NCBI GenBank assembly: GCA_033439255.1
Contig: CM065883.1
Coordinates: 558,001 to 622,000 of the forward strand
Length of the DNA: 64,000 nucleotides
Reading direction: 5' to 3'
From: Hericium rajendrae
Lineage: Eukaryota > Basidiomycota > Agaricomycetes > Russulales > Hericiaceae
The notes beneath the pieces were generated by a model. The model was not told the origin of the DNA. It saw only the letters and a program-made list of their open reading frames with translations, and searched no databases. The position numbers and the translations under genes are program-made. The first letter of the stretch is position 1. Each line of letters starts with the position of its first letter. Positions 37,083 to 48,411 of this stretch are shown piece after piece.

Positions 37083-40000
37083 TCACGACGGATTCACGAC
37101 CCAGAGCTTGCGCTTCGGCACCGTGACGATCGACACCTCGCGGCGGCCCATCTCCTCCTCGATGCGCCGCTGGCGCGTCTCCTCGTCCTCGTCGCTCTCC
37201 GGCTCGTCCGTCTCGACGCTCAGCGGTCCCGCGTGGCTCGCCGAGCAGCGGTCGTCCTCGTGCGCCGCGCGATACGCGGGCGTGTTGAGGTACGGCCCGC
37301 GAGCGTCGCCCGGGAACGGGAACTGGTCTGTCCCGGTCGTGCTCAGCGGGCGCGATGGGCTCGGCGAGGCGGCGGGCGGCGCAGAGCCGCGCAGGCGCGC
37401 AAGCAGCACGGTCAGCGCTGCGTCGCGCGGGCGTCCAAGTGCGGCGAGCAGCAGCAGCGCGGCGTAGAACGCAACGGTCCACACGAGGAACACGGCGAAG
37501 GTCGCCTTGGGCGCGCGATTCCATAGGGCAATTAGGGCGAGAATGATAGTGGCGAGCAGGGCGGCGTGGAAGAGCGTGTGGAGGAAGATCTCGACGAGCG
37601 GTGGCAGTCTGCGCTTGCGGGTGCGATGGGGAGTGTTTTCGCGTGTCGGCCATGAGCGCGTGTGTGCTCAGTACGTCTGTCGTCCCTGGTGTTGGGGGTA
37701 CCGTCCTGCCGTTCAATTGCTGTGATAAGGCATAGTCGAGTTCGCCCTGTGATGAGAAATGGAAACTCTATGAGCATATGATTAAACAAACAAGACATGA
37801 GTATGGAGCGCACCACCGCATTCACGCTCCGCCGTCGTTCGAGCCAACTGAGGTCGCTGAGGTTGCGTGGTGTCATCCGATGTGACACCTCCGACAACGC
37901 AATGGTGCCGCTGGTGCTGAGATTGCGCGTCCGCTGCGGGCGGTTCACGACCTCGAATGCACGGTGTGCGCCTGCAGAAGACGACTCGGACGCAATGGCG
38001 CTCTCGCTGGACATGCGCGCGTCCCGTCCCCGAAGTCCGAGCCCAGGAAGCAGCCCAGGAAGCAGCCCAGGGCCGCCCCACGAATGGAAGCGCCGTCGCT
38101 GCGTCGACTGTGCGGTGTCCGGCAGGGGCGAAGCGGCGGGGGAGCGCCCGTTGCTTTGTCCGTTGCCTGGGGTCCTGAGCGCGGAGTTCAACTTCTCAGC
38201 GGTGTCGCTCGAATTCGCGCGCGAGCGCCCGGGAGACATCGTGCCATTGACCTGGTGCGGAGAAAAAACGCGCTGCCATAACATGTACACGAGGAAGAGC
38301 GCGGGCACGACGCCGTACAGTATTACGAAAAGCGCGATGCCGGCTTGGCCATGAGATGTCTTTAATATCAGGCCGGAAGAAGAAGCACGTTTTGCGAGAT
38401 TCGATGGGCTATTACGGGAGATGGAAGTGAAAGAAGTGGCGATGCCTCCGACGCCGAGGCCATAGGCTGCTAAGGCGCCCAGTCCCGCCAGGTACCTTAA
38501 TCCGATAAGTTTGTCTGTGGGTTGCGCGACAGATGTCGATGGTAGGGATGCGCGGTAAAGAACGACGAAAGGCAGGAGTAACGCGAGAGATAGAGGTGCG
38601 AGCAATTTGTGAGTAAACGAGGTATCATAGCGAGCGACGAATTGAGATGCGGGCGGAGAGGAGCCTGTTGGCTGTGGAGGAGTTGACCCGGTAGATGTTG
38701 GCAGACCAGAGGAGGACGAGGTTTTACCACCCTGTTGCTGTATTGCACTGACACAACTTGTCAGGTACTGCACACTGACGCCTGAACCACTGGCGCCGGT
38801 ACCAGACTGAAGTTGGCCGTTTCCAAATCCACTCCATTGTTGACCAGACGAAGAGACGGACGCGTTATACGATCGAAGGACCCAGAGTTCATTCAGATAA
38901 TTGCCAGAAGCATCACGACCGCCGAAGACGATGGTATCGCTATAGCCACCGGAAGGTCCTACAAGCGAGGTGCTGGAGGAAACAGCAACAGCACCCTCGC
39001 GAGGTGAGGGAAACGCTGGATTTCCGCCCGAACCTGGATCTCCTGCGGGCATGACTCGAGCCCAGGATCCTCCCTGGAGGTCAAGCACATCCTAAGAATA
39101 TTAATCATGAGAAAAGATGACCCATGACGTGCATGCAGGACCTACAACTTCGCCCTTCTGTAAATTACCTCCGTCCTGCCATAACGAAGTGTTGAAAAGA
39201 CCGAGCATGACGAACACCTGATTTTGGAAATTTTGCGAGGCACCGTTCATGTTGGCAACCACGGCGGGACCGATGCGAGGCGCAGCACACGGCCCAGGGG
39301 CGATTGAGGAACCACGGTCGAAATTGAAGACCCAGGAACCTTGCTGCGCACAGGACGCTGTAACGGACGTAGTGTTTTCACATCCGCCGATTGCAACCAC
39401 TTGCTGGCCGATGACTGTGCCGCCATCTCCGGCGACCGCAGGATAGCTGCCAATCGGCTGATGCGTCCAACTCGCATTGACATCGTTCGCGAGATTAGAG
39501 GAGAGCGTCCCAGTGATTTTCATCACCCAAGTATCCGACACGGCGGCGGGTCCATTAGTGTCAACGCCGCCGGCAAGGTAGAATGTATTGTTGGGAGTCG
39601 GCGAGCCTGTCGGGTCGAAGGCAACGGTGACGTCAATGCCGCCGGAAGCACTCCATCGGGAGGGACCACCAGGAGGAACACCGACTTGGGTCCAAAAGTG
39701 GTTGACGTAGTCGAATTCCTGGAATACGTGTAAGTTAATATCCAGATACAAGTTCCCCGATGCTGCGCAGGCTATTGCACACTCACCCAGACATCGCTCA
39801 AAGGTTGGCCGTTCGCGTCTTTCCCTCCGATAACAACATGGCCATGACGGCTATGCATACTTAGAGATCCTGGCGAACATAAAAATATTGGAGGACGTAC
39901 TAGCTAGCAGCGAAATCACTCCCGCCTATGGCAGCACTTCGCGGTGGAGGAGTGTTGGTGAGACCATCGGGGGGTGTAGGTGTTGACCAGATGAGCGTAT

Positions 40001-40361
40001 TGAGATTGAGGCTGTAGAAGGACGCCGCGTAGGGCAACAAATATGTTGAATGGAGAGAAGAAAGATGGAAGAGAAGGGAGAGAACGCACAGGTATGTCTG
40101 GGATTGAGGGAAACCACCTTGAGACTCTCCTCCGAATATAAGTAAACTGCGGCTGCTAGGATCGTAACCGATGGAAGCATCTTTGAGAGGCGGGGGTCCC
40201 GATCCATGCAGGAGGTTTGTGATGTTTAACCATTGAAGAGGAGGCACGGGAGTGTTCGTTGAGATAGACTGGGCGTGACCGACGGGAAGGAAAGATGACA
40301 AGCAAACGGCGAAGATGGCGGCGAAGAAGGAGTGGTTTACATGAGATGAAGACCGAGCCAT
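37083..40361 (-). CDS. Kelch-repeat protein with signal peptide and C-terminal membrane domain
   Basis: The family is common in Agaricomycetes but I know no assigned role. Seen: signal peptide MARSSSHVNHSFFAAIFAVC with LSSFLPVGHAQ; at least four to five kelch motifs forming an extracellular beta-propeller (YDPSSRSLLIFGGES near 40160; RHGHVVIGGKDANGQPLSDV near 39830; TFYLAGGVDTNG near 39575; IVFGGRDASGNYLNELWVLR near 38920); a Ser/Gly/Pro linker; then hydrophobic helices (LAPLSLALLLPFVVLY, LAGLGALAAYGLGVGGIATS, ALFVILYGVVPALFLVYMLW); a basic loop with a short repeat PGLLPGLLPGLGLRG; then two more helices near 37550 and 37470 (LLATIILALIALW, VFLVWTVAFYAALLLLAALG) and an acidic cytosolic tail ending LWVVNPS. 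Probably a plasma-membrane or wall sensor by architecture. A frame slip lies near 37660. Confidence 0.82.
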
Positions 40362-42185
40362 AATCGAGGGGAGGTGGCGATATGTCGCCTGGAGCGACGG
40401 GGGAAAGGCAAGCCCCAGGATGAGGAGGAGGAGACGACGGAATCGATGTGTTGTTCTCCCTCCCAAGACTCCATCCCACATCCGGCTGCCCGGTCCATAT
40501 CCCCGGGCATCTCCTCCCGGTCTTCCCTCTTCCCTCTCCCTCCGACATCCTTCTTGCTCTCTGCTCATCCTTTTCACTGTCAATCCCATACGTGTCTTTC
40601 TCTTCGCCGCCGCTTGTGACCCAGTTCCTCGCGATCCTCTCCACGTCTCATTGTGGCGCGCACATGGCGGCGTTCTATTAACCGTATCTTGCCGTGCACA
40701 CGCTCACTCCACCGTTTGCTGCCGAGATGTCTTCTCTCTCGCCTGCTAACTTTGTCTGGAATCTGTGCAGATGTCAGTCGATTTCACACATCGCCGCAGG
40801 CTTTTTCTTCAGCAAAGCATGGAAGAATGTCAAGATCAGTCTAGGCCGTTCCGTCCCCGTCCCAACTTTGCGCCTGTCCCGACATGCTCTGCACCGAGAC
40901 TGGACTCTACTTCCGTTATCTACCGTTCGTCGCTCTGCCGCCGTAACTTGCGACCGATTCCGTTCCGAACTCATATTCCACAGCTGTGACGTCTTTCGGC
41001 CTTCGGCAAGTTTGTGTTCTCATCTTGCTGTCCTGTTGTTCCCAGCAAGTCCCTGCCCAGCGTCATCCGTAGTTCCAGTGTGCCCTCCGCTGAACATCTG
41101 CCATGGGAATGATCGGCATTTGGTTCCGCGGCCCAATCTGCGATCCATCCCCAGGCTCGATCGCTGCGTTTCTAATTCTATTGTTCGTGGAACCAGGCCG
41201 AGCTTTGGGGCATCCACCGTGTCTCGGCTTGCCATGGCGTTCATGATTTGCGCTGGACTGCCTTGCGTTGCATGGCCGATTGAAATTCCTTTTCGTCCCT
41301 TGACCCGGATCGTCAAGGTCTGATTCTCGATGTCGATCCTTTGTTAACCCATTACCTTTGCTTCAGGTATCGCTGGCTTACTGCCTGTGTTCTCATGTGG
41401 CCGAGAACCTCCGATTCTCTATAGCTCATGCCCCTCTCACAAGCAAATGTGTTCTATTGGATTTTTTTCTCGATCGGATCAACGTTCTTGACGGTTCAGT
41501 GTGTTCTCGCTCCGGTCTTCCGTTGACCAATTACCTTTGCTTCAAGTGCCTGGCTTTCTGACTGCCTTCGTTAACTGGCCAACTTCAAACGTCGTTGACT
41601 CTCTCGGTTAGATCGTTCGTGTCGCACCCGATCAACATGGTCTCGACGGTGCTAATCTACTTCATATTGCCGATTCTCTATCGACCGATCGCCTTTGCCT
41701 TCAGACACTTCCAGCGTGGTCTACGCCATTCTTTTTGCACTGTATTGATCAGAACTTCAGTGCCTGCTGATGCTCTGCCCTCAGTCAGATCATTCGTCTT
41801 GACGCGGATCAAGTTGGCCTCGACAATACTGTCTGTTTCTCTCTGCCGATCCTCCATCGATCAATGAACTTTGCTTCAAGCCTCTGGTGTACCGATTGTT
41901 CTCATTTCGCACTGTATTGACGAGGACCTCAATATTCTTTCCATCACTGATGCTCCTCGCGCTTTCTCCAGGTCTCGCTCAGCTTTCTACCGCCCGGGAT
42001 TACGACGATATCAGCGGCTCTCTGTCTTCACCGGTATCCATACGACACAAGGCTCTGCTTCTATGAGCTGAATTTCGTCGAACAACGGCCATCTGAATAC
42101 TGATTCATTTATAGCCGACTAACACGATGCTGGTACTCACTAACAGAATTAATTTCCGGTTCTATACCGTCACGAAACTCCTTGA
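40362..42185. other. 1.8 kb intergenic region holding a decayed tandem repeat
   Basis: Lies between the divergent kelch and HMG-like genes. The part up to about 41280 is pyrimidine-rich with no convincing coding sequence, although a frame at 40694-41323 stays open for 209 codons; its composition and lack of any family resemblance make me doubt it. The part 41290-41985 is repetitive (separate entry). Confidence 0.45.
41290..41985. repeat. Four-unit diverged tandem repeat, unit about 155-190 bp
   Basis: Anchors recur in the same order. A GATCAA-type block: CCGGATCGTCAAGG near 41305, CGGATCAACGTTCTTGACGG near 41474, CCGATCAACATGGTCTCGAC near 41628, CGGATCAAGTTGGCCTCGAC near 41804. About 50-60 bases later a second block: ATTACCTTTGCTTCAGG near 41351, ATTACCTTTGCTTCAAG near 41530, ATCGCCTTTGCCTTCAG near 41688, and GAACTTTGCTTCAAG near 41866. 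Units are strongly diverged, so the expansion is old. No coding role is seen; the second block resembles a 3' splice site, which is probably coincidence. Confidence 0.7.
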
Positions 42186-43578
42186 ATGGCTGAGGCTAAG
42201 TACGATAATGGTACCTTTTGGGGAACACTCCACAGGGATGGCCGGAACGCAGCTCTGGCGTATGTGCGAGACCTCCCGAAGATGCAGCAGTGGATTCGCG
42301 GGGAGCTGTTCGAAGTCAGCCCCGAGGGCATACCCCCGCGACCTTCGAACTGGTATTTCCTGCGCTCGTCGGTTACTGGCATCAAGAGGCATCCATGCGC
42401 AGCATTAGAAGACGTTGCGAGGGCGCGCGAGCACAACGTCGTCGAAGTTCTTCCAGTTATCCACGAGCCGTATGGACTTTTGAGCAGTCAGATGTTTCGC
42501 GATGGGACGCAAACAGATGGCCGTGAGTATTCGTCGCCTTGGAAGAACGCTTGTTGATTTTTCTTGTAACAAGATAAACGTTCGCACGAAGTCGCGTCGG
42601 ATGATGGTCACGACGAGCCTATGCCCAAACGTTCACGAGTAGAACGGATAGCTAAGCCATCGCTGAAGGCCCCCAAAATATATAACGCCAAGCCTCCGAA
42701 GAAGGAGAAAAAGAGATGGACCTTGCCAGAGGACCCTAATCATCCCATAAACATCGAAAGAGACATCTGGACAGAGCTCGCGAAACTAGTAGAAGCCACC
42801 CATGCCTTAGTCTATCCTGGATATAAATATAAACCAGCTAAAAAGAAGCTGCTCGACGATGGAGGACGTCCCAATAAGCGTCCGAAGGGAGAAAAACTCA
42901 AGCAGCGTCTATTGCAGAGGTATGTCGTCGATTCCCGTTTCGCTCTGGATGATCCGTTCATCGTGTCACGCAGGACGAGGAACAAACCATAGAATCAAGT
43001 GATGTCGGGCTTGGTGATGCGCCAAACAGAAATCGGCCAGAACCTCCAGCGCAGTATCGGCTGCCATCGCCCCAGTATCCATCAACCCCCCTGCCGGTGC
43101 CGATGGAATCAAATATGGGACCATACGAGTACCCTGGTTTGGAATACCCTGACTTGTGGTACTCAATCGATAACGTCCGCAGATTATGATGCCGTTTGTC
43201 GAGAACGTCCCAGAGCAGATGCCGCTCGTAGCCGATGCACTTGCGCAATCGGTACTCTACACCATCCATCCTGCCGACCTTTATTATCGCGTACAAGATT
43301 ACTTGCAACACAGCGATCCATACACCTGGCCTGACGCGATAGTGCCACTGTTGAAGCAAATGGCTGATGTGCTCTTTCCATACGACTACTTGGGCTCATC
43401 AGAGAACGCGCCCTGGCAGCACGCTATCAACATGGGATCGCCATCGTTCGGCATAATTCAACCGTCGGCTAGCCGTGGAATCATAGAAAATCAGAACTCC
43501 GGGGGCACTCCGCGGGTTCCATCTCTCGGCTACGCAGATCCAATCTCTCTCGCGTATCCTCCGGACGAGAGTGGGTAA
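42186..43578 (+). CDS. Putative HMG-box-like DNA-binding protein
   Basis: Starts MAEAKYDNGTFWGTLHRDGR. An intron at about 42523-42591 (donor gtgagt) joins to LASDDGHDEPMPKRSRVERI. The recognisable part is near residues 150-215: INIERDIWTELAKLVEATHA then VYPGYKYKPAKKK. This matches the third helix and tail of HMG boxes (W..L......H...YPDYKYRP), as in Ste11/MAT-type factors. The first half of a normal HMG box is not where it should be; GIPPRPSNWYFLRSSV near 42330 resembles its start but lies too far upstream. A second intron (about 42920-42971) leads to a Pro/Tyr-rich region and IMMPFVENVPEQMPLVADAL. A frame slip near 43165. Function as a transcription factor is inferred; it could be a lineage-specific gene with a decayed box. 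Confidence 0.5.
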
Positions 43579-44020
43579 CGATTGGATATCGTGTCACGAG
43601 AGCATTGGCCGCAAGAGGTGGTAAGTATTGTATGGGCACCCGTGTGGCGTCGTCGATTATTGTTATTCATATGTATCCCTGTTTTTCCACGAATGTAACT
43701 TATGCTTATATGTATGCTTCAATTGTAATGCGCTATTGTTCCAACGTTCATGAGCCACGAGCTAAACCCACTGTGGCGAGCAGAGACGGCGCGATCGCTG
43801 CGCGGCAACATGAAGATCGGAGACGAGGTAATCTCCGCCTGCTCCCTGGATCTCGGCCACTTGAGCGTGGGAAACATTGTTGGACGCGTCTGCCACAGGC
43901 GCCTCCATCAGCCTCTGAACCACCCTTGCGCAACCTCGCCACTCTCTATGGACTCCAAACGTATGTGCGTAGATGATACCCAGACTTCTAGCGTCGCTTT
44001 TCCAGGCAACATAGAAAATA
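43579..44020. other. Intergenic, 3' flank of HMG-like gene and 5' flank of RNR regulator
   Basis: About 440 bases. A 92-codon open frame from 43750 (MSHELNPLWRAETARSLRGN) has no resemblance I can name and probably lies in 5' leader. AT-rich sequence near 43650-43740 fits a 3' UTR. Confidence 0.35.
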
Positions 44021-44737
44021 ATGACTAGTGAGTATGATGCCCTGATGATCCCCGCAATGTCTGATGATCTTCGCCCGATGCGCCCGTGGATTGCGCCGCG
44101 TAGCATGTCCTCGGACTTGACTGCGCGACTGCAGAATGTCGGAGCACGCGTCAGGAAGAGTGAGTAACTTATTTTCGCCCGAGAAACGCGCTTTGACGCG
44201 TCCAACGCGTCTTTTTCTGGCCCTGTCCATCCTAGGCGTCACCGAGGGCTACGCCACCAATCGCTTCACATCCACGCCATCCTCCGTTCCGCGGGGCTTT
44301 ACCAGATCCGCCACGACCCCCATCTCTTCACAGACCGAAGCCCGATCTTTCGATCCGCCAGCGACACTCTCCATGCTGTGTACGGACAGCACAGTGGGCC
44401 CCGCAAGCCGCCCTCGCAGCTGAAGCGCGATCACGATGCGGCGCTGATGGAGGAGGACCTTGACGACGCGGCCAGTGCTGATGCGGACATGGAACAAAGG
44501 CATGATCATCACGATGATGCAGAGACAGAAGGGAATGCGGTGCCCCAAAGCCACGATCTCACCTCTCGGCCCGTGAAACCTCTCCGCCGCGCAGCTCGGC
44601 CGTTCAGGCAAACGCAATCCATGCCTGCTTCTGCGTTTGGCGCGTTTGCAGGGCACAACCCTGTGGCGATCACGCCTTCGCCAACCTTGCCTGAAGAGGA
44701 GGATTGGAGCGAATTGAACTTCCCTGGCGCCTCTTAG
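44021..44737 (+). CDS. Ribonucleotide-reductase inhibitor/localisation factor, Dif1/Spd1/Sml1-type
   Basis: In yeasts these small disordered proteins restrain ribonucleotide reductase or hold its small subunit in the nucleus and are destroyed during S phase or DNA damage. Seen: MTSEYDALMIPAMSDDLRPM at the start; LTARLQNVGARVRKSVTEGY, where VGxRVRKxVxxGY closely parallels the Dif1 block VGMRIRQRVDQGY, with the intron 44160-44235 placed inside it; a second Ser/Thr-rich part TNRFTSTPSSVPRGFTRSAT; an acidic stretch MEEDLDDAASADADME; then RPFRQTQSMPASAFGAF near 44605 and an acidic-aromatic end EEEDWSELNFPGAS. About 210 residues. A frame slip near 44370 joins ATL to HAVYGQHSG. Family assignment rests mainly on the VGxRVRK block. 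Confidence 0.62.
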
Positions 44738-45598
44738 GAATGTAACAAAGCCTTGCCACCCATTGCCCGTCTTTCGTATGGCGTCGTATGTCCCTGCCGT
44801 GTTGGTGAGTGCCATGTTCGTTGCTAGGCCAGTTGTTGAACCAGTTTTTTTTTTCCCAGTCTAACAGTGTATTGTTCCTTTTGGTATCATATTTTAGTCA
44901 CTATACCATTCGCTTGCGTTCCATTATACTCCCTAGGATCATCGGTCGAAAGAGATCCGATCTACAAATCGTCCTGGATCTGAAGACCTGGCGTGACTGA
45001 AAACTGTGTGACAAAGGCTTACGATCAACGCACCCATGATGGAAAATCCGGCCCAACACAGGATATGTGTGCACAAGCGTTGCCTCCGTTCATTTTGGGC
45101 GGTTATCCACCCTTCTCCCGGTTTCCCTCCCGGCGCGGACAGGGCGAGGTCGAGCGTAGTCCACATGGTTCCCGGCATCTGGCGCCTCTGCCGATACGCG
45201 AACACGTAACGGCCGCCAAAGAACAAGGACGGGCCCCCGGATGACCCTGGCTTCTTTAGCGCCCCGAGGCGCCTGCTGGCATTGGGGCAAAGGTCTGGTT
45301 GACTCCTATCGAACCATCAGGGTCCTTCCGCCTGCAAAAGGTGTGTATTGTCTTCCGCTTACGAGTACCGCTCCCTCGGATGCCTTGCGCTGCATGTGGG
45401 CCCCCATAATTGTCTCGGCCAAACACCCGCATGATGATCAGTCGATGAATTAGGAAATCTGTATAGGATTCGAGCGGCGTTCTCGAGATTCACGATGAGT
45501 TCCACGACTTATGAGCACTTCTTCCGAACAGATCCCAATGCAATCATATAAAGCCGGGCAGGGCTCGTCCTTCGTTCCCCATCTTTTCCCTTCTCGAC
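44738..45598. other. Intergenic 860 bp ahead of the zinc-finger gene
   Basis: No coding sequence recognised on either strand. A TATAAA at 45547-45552, about 50 bases before the next ATG, is the only clear signal. A T-run at 44847-44856 lies in the likely 3' flank of the RNR regulator. Confidence 0.45.
45547..45552 (+). promoter_or_regulatory. TATA box of the zinc-finger gene
   Basis: TATAAA about 47 bases before the start codon at 45599. The leader would be short, which is common in fungi. Confidence 0.5.
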
Positions 45599-47693
45599 AT
45601 GTCTCTCTTCCCAGAAGCAGAACTGCCCCCGCGATCCCCCTCGCCAGCCGACTCCGAGTCGGCATCTTCAACGTACTCCGAGCCTCGCGTGCCTTCGTGA
45701 GTCCATCGTCTTTATGAGCGCAATCGTCGTTAGCGGGTGCGAACGCCGTCATTGGCACGTTGTTACCTTTGTGGCCATGCTTTGTCCCGCTAAGCGGCTA
45801 TCGCCTCAAAGGCCCGGCGCCACTCCCGATTGCTGATCCGCTCCTTTTGCAGCGCTCTCGCGAATAGATATCAGGCTCGCGATGCGCAGAACTCCCAGCA
45901 TACCCCGTCGCTTCCTCCTCTTCGCGCCTTCCTCCGCGGTGAAGGCATCGATAGCAACTTTGCAGAACGCAACACATCAAACACTCTCTGCCCTTGCCTA
46001 CTATGCTTCGCCGTGATGAAGATGTGAGCCCCGCTCGCGCGGAGGCTCGGGAGGCTGCACTTCAGAGGGCATTGGGAGCCGCGGCCCAGAGGTACGGTCG
46101 TACTTCGTCGTGGATGTTCTCTTGCTGATCGCAACCGTGCACTAGGCCGCGTCCCGCGCCGCCACTTGCCCCGTCCACAGCTACGATAATATGAGAGGCT
46201 CTTCATACCGTGGCGATCGCGCAGTGAGCGATCCCGAGCGTGAGCGCCGTGAGAGGTCGGTAGATGCACCTTCCTCCCAGTCACATCGCTAACCCGAGAT
46301 GCAGACACGATCGAGCCGACCGCGTTCCCAGCCGCGCCGCTTCTTACGGCGAACCGCCCAGGGCCAGTATGCCTTACACGTACGCGCCTCCGCAAGGACC
46401 ATCGCCGTACACCCACTATGGCCAGCACGGACCCTCACCGTATACCCATTACGGCCATGGGAACCTGCGACACACCGCTTCTCATTCCTCTTTGGAATCG
46501 GCGCACGCTGGCTCTCATCCCTTGGATGCATACCGCCTGCGCGGTCCCATTGATTCGGGATATAACTCGTACGTCGACTGTCGCTACTTTACTACATCTG
46601 CTTGACATCGTCGCTGTGTTCAGAAGCCGAGCCACCCCAGCTTCCGATGCCTACGAGGAGCGGATGCCCCAACCCTCGATGGACACTCAATCTAAGAAGA
46701 GAAAGGTCCCAGTCGACTTCCGGTAAGTCATGAATCTGCTTCAGCGCTTCGAACTTGTCTTGACATCTTGACCAGAAGTGACTCGGAGGATGAGGACGAT
46801 AGCGAGGACGAGGATGAAATAGAAGAAGTGGAAGCACCCAAGTGGGTATTCATCGGTCTCGATTAGATTGAGGCATTGACATCGTTTTCTCAGACCCCGC
46901 CGCACCGCGAATGCAAGGTCCACCAACGCGCGGGCCCCGGCGAAGACAAGAGCCCCGGCCAGACAGCCCGCCAGACGTGCTCCGCTGAAGAAGGCCGGGA
47001 ATGCGGCGCGCTCGACACCGTCTGCGTCCAGTGCTGATGGAGACAAGCCGGAGCTTGCACGGACGCCTGAGGGCGACTACCTGACCCGGAAGGCATCAAG
47101 CTGGAGGTCATCGAGCTCCCCATCGCCTACGACGAGAAGGGGTATCTCGCGTACGTCGCCAAGTGCGAGGACGGAGACAAGAAGTGGCGCTGCACCTGGG
47201 AGACGATGAAGAACGGCGCGCCGTCGATGTGCGACTATTCTGCGAAGAAGCATCTCGTCAAGCGGCACATCGAGGCGACGCACATGCGGATCAAGTAAGG
47301 AGATCGTTTCTCACGTTTCTTCCGCCAGGACCGGCGCTGATGCGCGTTCCGTCAGACGCTTCCAGTGCACCTGGTGCGGAAAAACCTTCACACAGCGAAG
47401 CAATGTCGCTGGCTGCCATTTGAATACACAGTACGTCGCCCCAAAATTTGGATAAGGTTCCATTCTAACTTGCGGTGCGCAGCACCGGCGAAGCTCCGCA
47501 CAAATGTGACTTTTGCGACGAGGCCTTCAAGGACCCATCCAAGCGGCATAAGCATATGACGCGGGATCATCGTTATCGTCCTTCGAAGAACAAGAAGAAG
47601 TTTAAGGCTGACCACGACTCGCAGGGACAGTCGCCGCATGAGTCGCTCCCGCCTTGGTTAGGAGCCGGAAACGTCTCGCCTGGTCAGGCGTAA
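45599..47693 (+). CDS. C2H2 zinc-finger transcription factor
   Basis: Starts MSLFPEAELPPRSPSPADSE. N-terminal two thirds are disordered, with a 33-base tandem repeat near 46395-46460 giving PSPYTHYGQHGPSPYTHYGH, an acidic run (SEDEDDSEDEDEIEEVE near 46790) and an Arg/Ala-rich basic block near 46900. Then IKLEVIELPIAYDEKGYLAY leads to three C-terminal fingers: an atypical first one with widely spaced cysteines (WRCTWE...MCDYSAKKHLVKRH, about 47190-47280), then FQCTWCGKTFTQRSNVAGHL and HKCDFCDEAFKDPSKRHKHM, both canonical CX2C..HX3-5H. The join of finger 2 to 3 carries the standard linker HTGEAPH. At least five introns. Frame slips near 45995, 46185 and 47088. The target is unknown. Confidence 0.82.
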
Positions 47694-48411
47694 CTGAGAG
47701 TTGACAAGCGCACAAGCATTATTTCGTTCGTATCCTTTTTTCCTTTCTCGGTACCCTACTCTTTGTTCTTTGTATTTGGTTGGTCACGATTACGGACAGA
47801 GGCGCTGGCATGTGGGTGTGACCATTGTAATGCCGTGTGTACCTGTAATTGTCCTTGTCGATAGTGCTGTTTGAAATACCACAGATTGTGATCGTCAATT
47901 TTGGTCGTCCTATTGTGTGCCACCCGGGAAATGGCCGAACGAGATGCATTATCCGCCAATCACCAGGCCAGCACCCCTTTGCTGCAGGCTCGAAGCAAAG
48001 ATGCCCTGATATATGATGCACATGTGTTCGGCAGAGGCATGCGCCGGGGCCATACAATTGCCTTGGGGTTCCTTGGGATACGTACATGCCTAACGCGGGC
48101 AGCTTCGGCGGACGCGCAAAGTGGGAATAGGGCGGCTCGGGCAGGCTCGGCCTCAGTACAACGCAATTGTGCTGTACGCCTCATCCCGGGGTCCTCTCGG
48201 CGCCGAATGGGCGTGGGAGGAAGCTGTAATACAAAGTCGAGCGTGGGCGGCAGATGGGACTGCGTCCGGCGCATCTGACCTGGCGCCTGGGAACCGGACA
48301 GCCAGGCGCCTGGCCATATCCGTGCCGAGACCTCTCCCAGCCGCCGGGCGCCGTCCCGTGGCATACGTACGTCCCGGGCGTTTGCCTCCTGCATGCTTTG
48401 TCCGACTACCC
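47694..48411. other. Intergenic 720 bp between zinc-finger gene and MIX23
   Basis: GC-rich near 48100-48350, with a self-complementary GCCAGGCGCCTGGC at about 48298-48311 that nearly repeats CTGGCGCCTGG 20 bases earlier. Several open frames overlap on both strands because the stretch is GC-rich; none resembles a known protein. I treat it as 3' UTR plus promoter. Confidence 0.4.

Noticed and set aside
40694-41323. Open frame of 209 codons in the intergenic region
   Set aside because: Pyrimidine-driven composition, no recognisable motif, no splice pattern and overlap with repetitive DNA; chance opening is likely.
47960-48394. Overlapping long frames on both strands before MIX23
   Set aside because: GC-rich sequence lowers stop frequency; no family resemblance in any frame.
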